Shown: one piece after another, positions 4,681 to 5,511 of the stretch
Position numbering within the stretch: the stretch's first letter is position 1
Layout: each line of letters begins with the position of its first letter
Origin: Gaiellasilicea sp045403015
Lineage (GTDB): Bacteria; Actinomycetota; Thermoleophilia; Gaiellales; Gaiellaceae
Reading direction: 5' to 3'
Assembly: GCA_045403015.1 (NCBI GenBank)
Contig: JAXIPI010000101.1
Location: forward strand, 1-5,511
Length of the DNA: 5,511 nt
Translations under genes and position numbers: made by a program
The notes under the pieces: model-generated
What the model was told of the DNA's origin: nothing
The model's database searches: none
What the model saw: the letters and a program-made list of their open reading frames with translations, nothing else

Positions 4681-5511
4681 TCACGGGATCCCAGCCGTCA
4701 CGTTGCGGATGCCGTGCTTCTGCAGCTCGCGCAGGAGGATGTCGGCGACCTCCGCGACGCCGCCGGGACCGACAACCGTGCCGATGGTGACGTGGACGAT
4801 CGGCCCGCTCATCCCCCCGCCACCCGCACGCACCCGCGCCCGCGATAGCGGGATAACCGCCTCGGGACCGGCTTCCCCGATGAGGGCAACCGTCGGGCGG
4901 GTGACGACGCCGCCGTGCTGCAATCGCGGCCCCGGCACCCCCGTAGGGATTGAGGGCGGTGACGGCGCGTTGCCGAGGCGGGTGAACGCATCGGCCAGTC
5001 CGTTTACCCGCACCGCCGCGTCGGCCGACGCTTCGGCGGTCTGCTCGGTGTAGGTCAGCATGTTCTTCATCGCGCCCAGGGCGGGCTGCAGCGCGTTCTT
5101 GAGGACTTGCAGCGCGCCCACGTAGTCGCCGGTTTTCAGGTACGCGCGGAAGGACGCGGCGGCGTTGTCGCTCATCACGATCCCGAACTCGTCGAGGATG
5201 CCGATCCCGCCGATGAGCGCGTCGGTCTGACGCTTGGTCATGCCCGTGCTGTTGGCGAGGTCACTCGCGAACTCGCGCACCTGCCCGCCAGCGCGGACCA
5301 TCTCGCCCCACACGAGGCCGAGCGACTTGCGGAAGTTTTCGAGCATGACGGGGTTCCGTTGGAGCTCCCTCGCCCAATCCCCGCCGAGCGTGTCGACCAG
5401 CGAGTCGACCTTGCCCGTCATGATCGCGATCTCGACGGCCGCCGCGGCGACCAGCACGGCAAACCCGGTCATCGCCGCACCGGAGATCCCGACGACGCCA
5501 CCGAGGGCCGT
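4681..5511 (-). CDS. Phage tail tape-measure protein, C-terminal part (5' end outside window)
   Basis: The frame is open to the window edge, so this is the last 276 residues of a longer protein. Tape-measure proteins set tail length and are threaded through the tail tube. Visible parts are a hydrophobic alanine/glycine-rich segment at the start (GGVVGISGAAMTGFAVLVAA and on), which fits the membrane-active stretch of such proteins; helical charged regions to about residue 175; and a Pro/Gly linker (SPPSIPTGVPGP). The diagnostic C-terminal motif follows at about 197-222 (LQHGGVVTRPTVALIGEAGPEAVIPL). The end is a glycine stretch plus a short alpha/beta tail (VADILLRELQKHGIRN). GGxVTRPTxALIGEAGPEAVIPL is widely conserved in phage tape measures. 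ATG 5472 is internal, not the start, because coding continues upstream of it. It is followed after one nucleotide by the hub gene, as expected in a tail module. Confidence 0.92.
   Translation of the reverse strand, partial: TALGGVVGISGAAMTGFAVLVAAAAVEIAIMTGKVDSLVDTLGGDWARELQRNPVMLENFRKSLGLVWGEMVRAGGQVREFASDLANSTGMTKRQTDALIGGIGILDEFGIVMSDNAAASFRAYLKTGDYVGALQVLKNALQPALGAMKNMLTYTEQTAEASADAAVRVNGLADAFTRLGNAPSPPSIPTGVPGPRLQHGGVVTRPTVALIGEAGPEAVIPLSRARVRAGGGGMSGPIVHVTIGTVVGPGGVAEVADILLRELQKHGIRNVTAGIP

Noticed and set aside
3849..4790. Long + strand frame of 313 codons antisense to the hub gene
   Set aside because: Arg-rich shadow of a GC-rich gene with no recognisable domain or ribosome site; the - strand hub protein has clear family features.

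Overview
This GC-rich window looks like part of a temperate, long-tailed (siphovirus-type) phage or prophage of a Gram-positive, probably actinobacterial, host. It carries a tyrosine integrase on the + strand. Facing it on the - strand is a compact run of tail and lysis genes that ends in a hairpin between the two units. The phage assignment rests on the C-terminal motif of a tape-measure protein, a minor tail (hub-like) protein, small virion-type proteins, an M15 peptidase endolysin and a two-helix holin. The actinobacterial assignment is an inference from base composition, frequent GTG starts, the style of the hub protein, and a Ca-binding repeat protein of a type common in secreted actinobacterial proteins.

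Layout, in the order of - strand transcription (right to left): the 3' part of the tape-measure gene, cut by the window edge (4681-5511); a minor tail/hub protein (3510-4679); a small fibre-like virion protein (2938-3501); a small beta-rich virion protein (2598-2927); an M15 metallopeptidase, the likely endolysin (2149-2601); a coiled-coil plus single-TM protein (1956-2147); a single-TM protein with two outside cysteines (1714-1959); a signal/anchor protein with RTX-like Ca-binding nonapeptides and a proline-rich tail (1154-1729); and a two-TM holin (955-1146). A 15-bp-stem hairpin at 885-929 separates this run from the convergent integrase (11-877). The - strand genes are separated by at most 10 nt or overlap by 4-16 nt, so they should be read as one late transcript whose promoter lies outside the window.

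The tail genes build the tail interior and tip. The M15 enzyme with the 2-TM holin, and perhaps the small TM proteins, would lyse the host. The integrase would insert the genome into the chromosome. The least ordinary element is the RTX-like secreted or anchored protein embedded in the lysis region. No tRNA, CRISPR array, insertion sequence or clear promoter was seen. No stretch over 300 bases lacks a gene; the only real intergenic region is 878-954.
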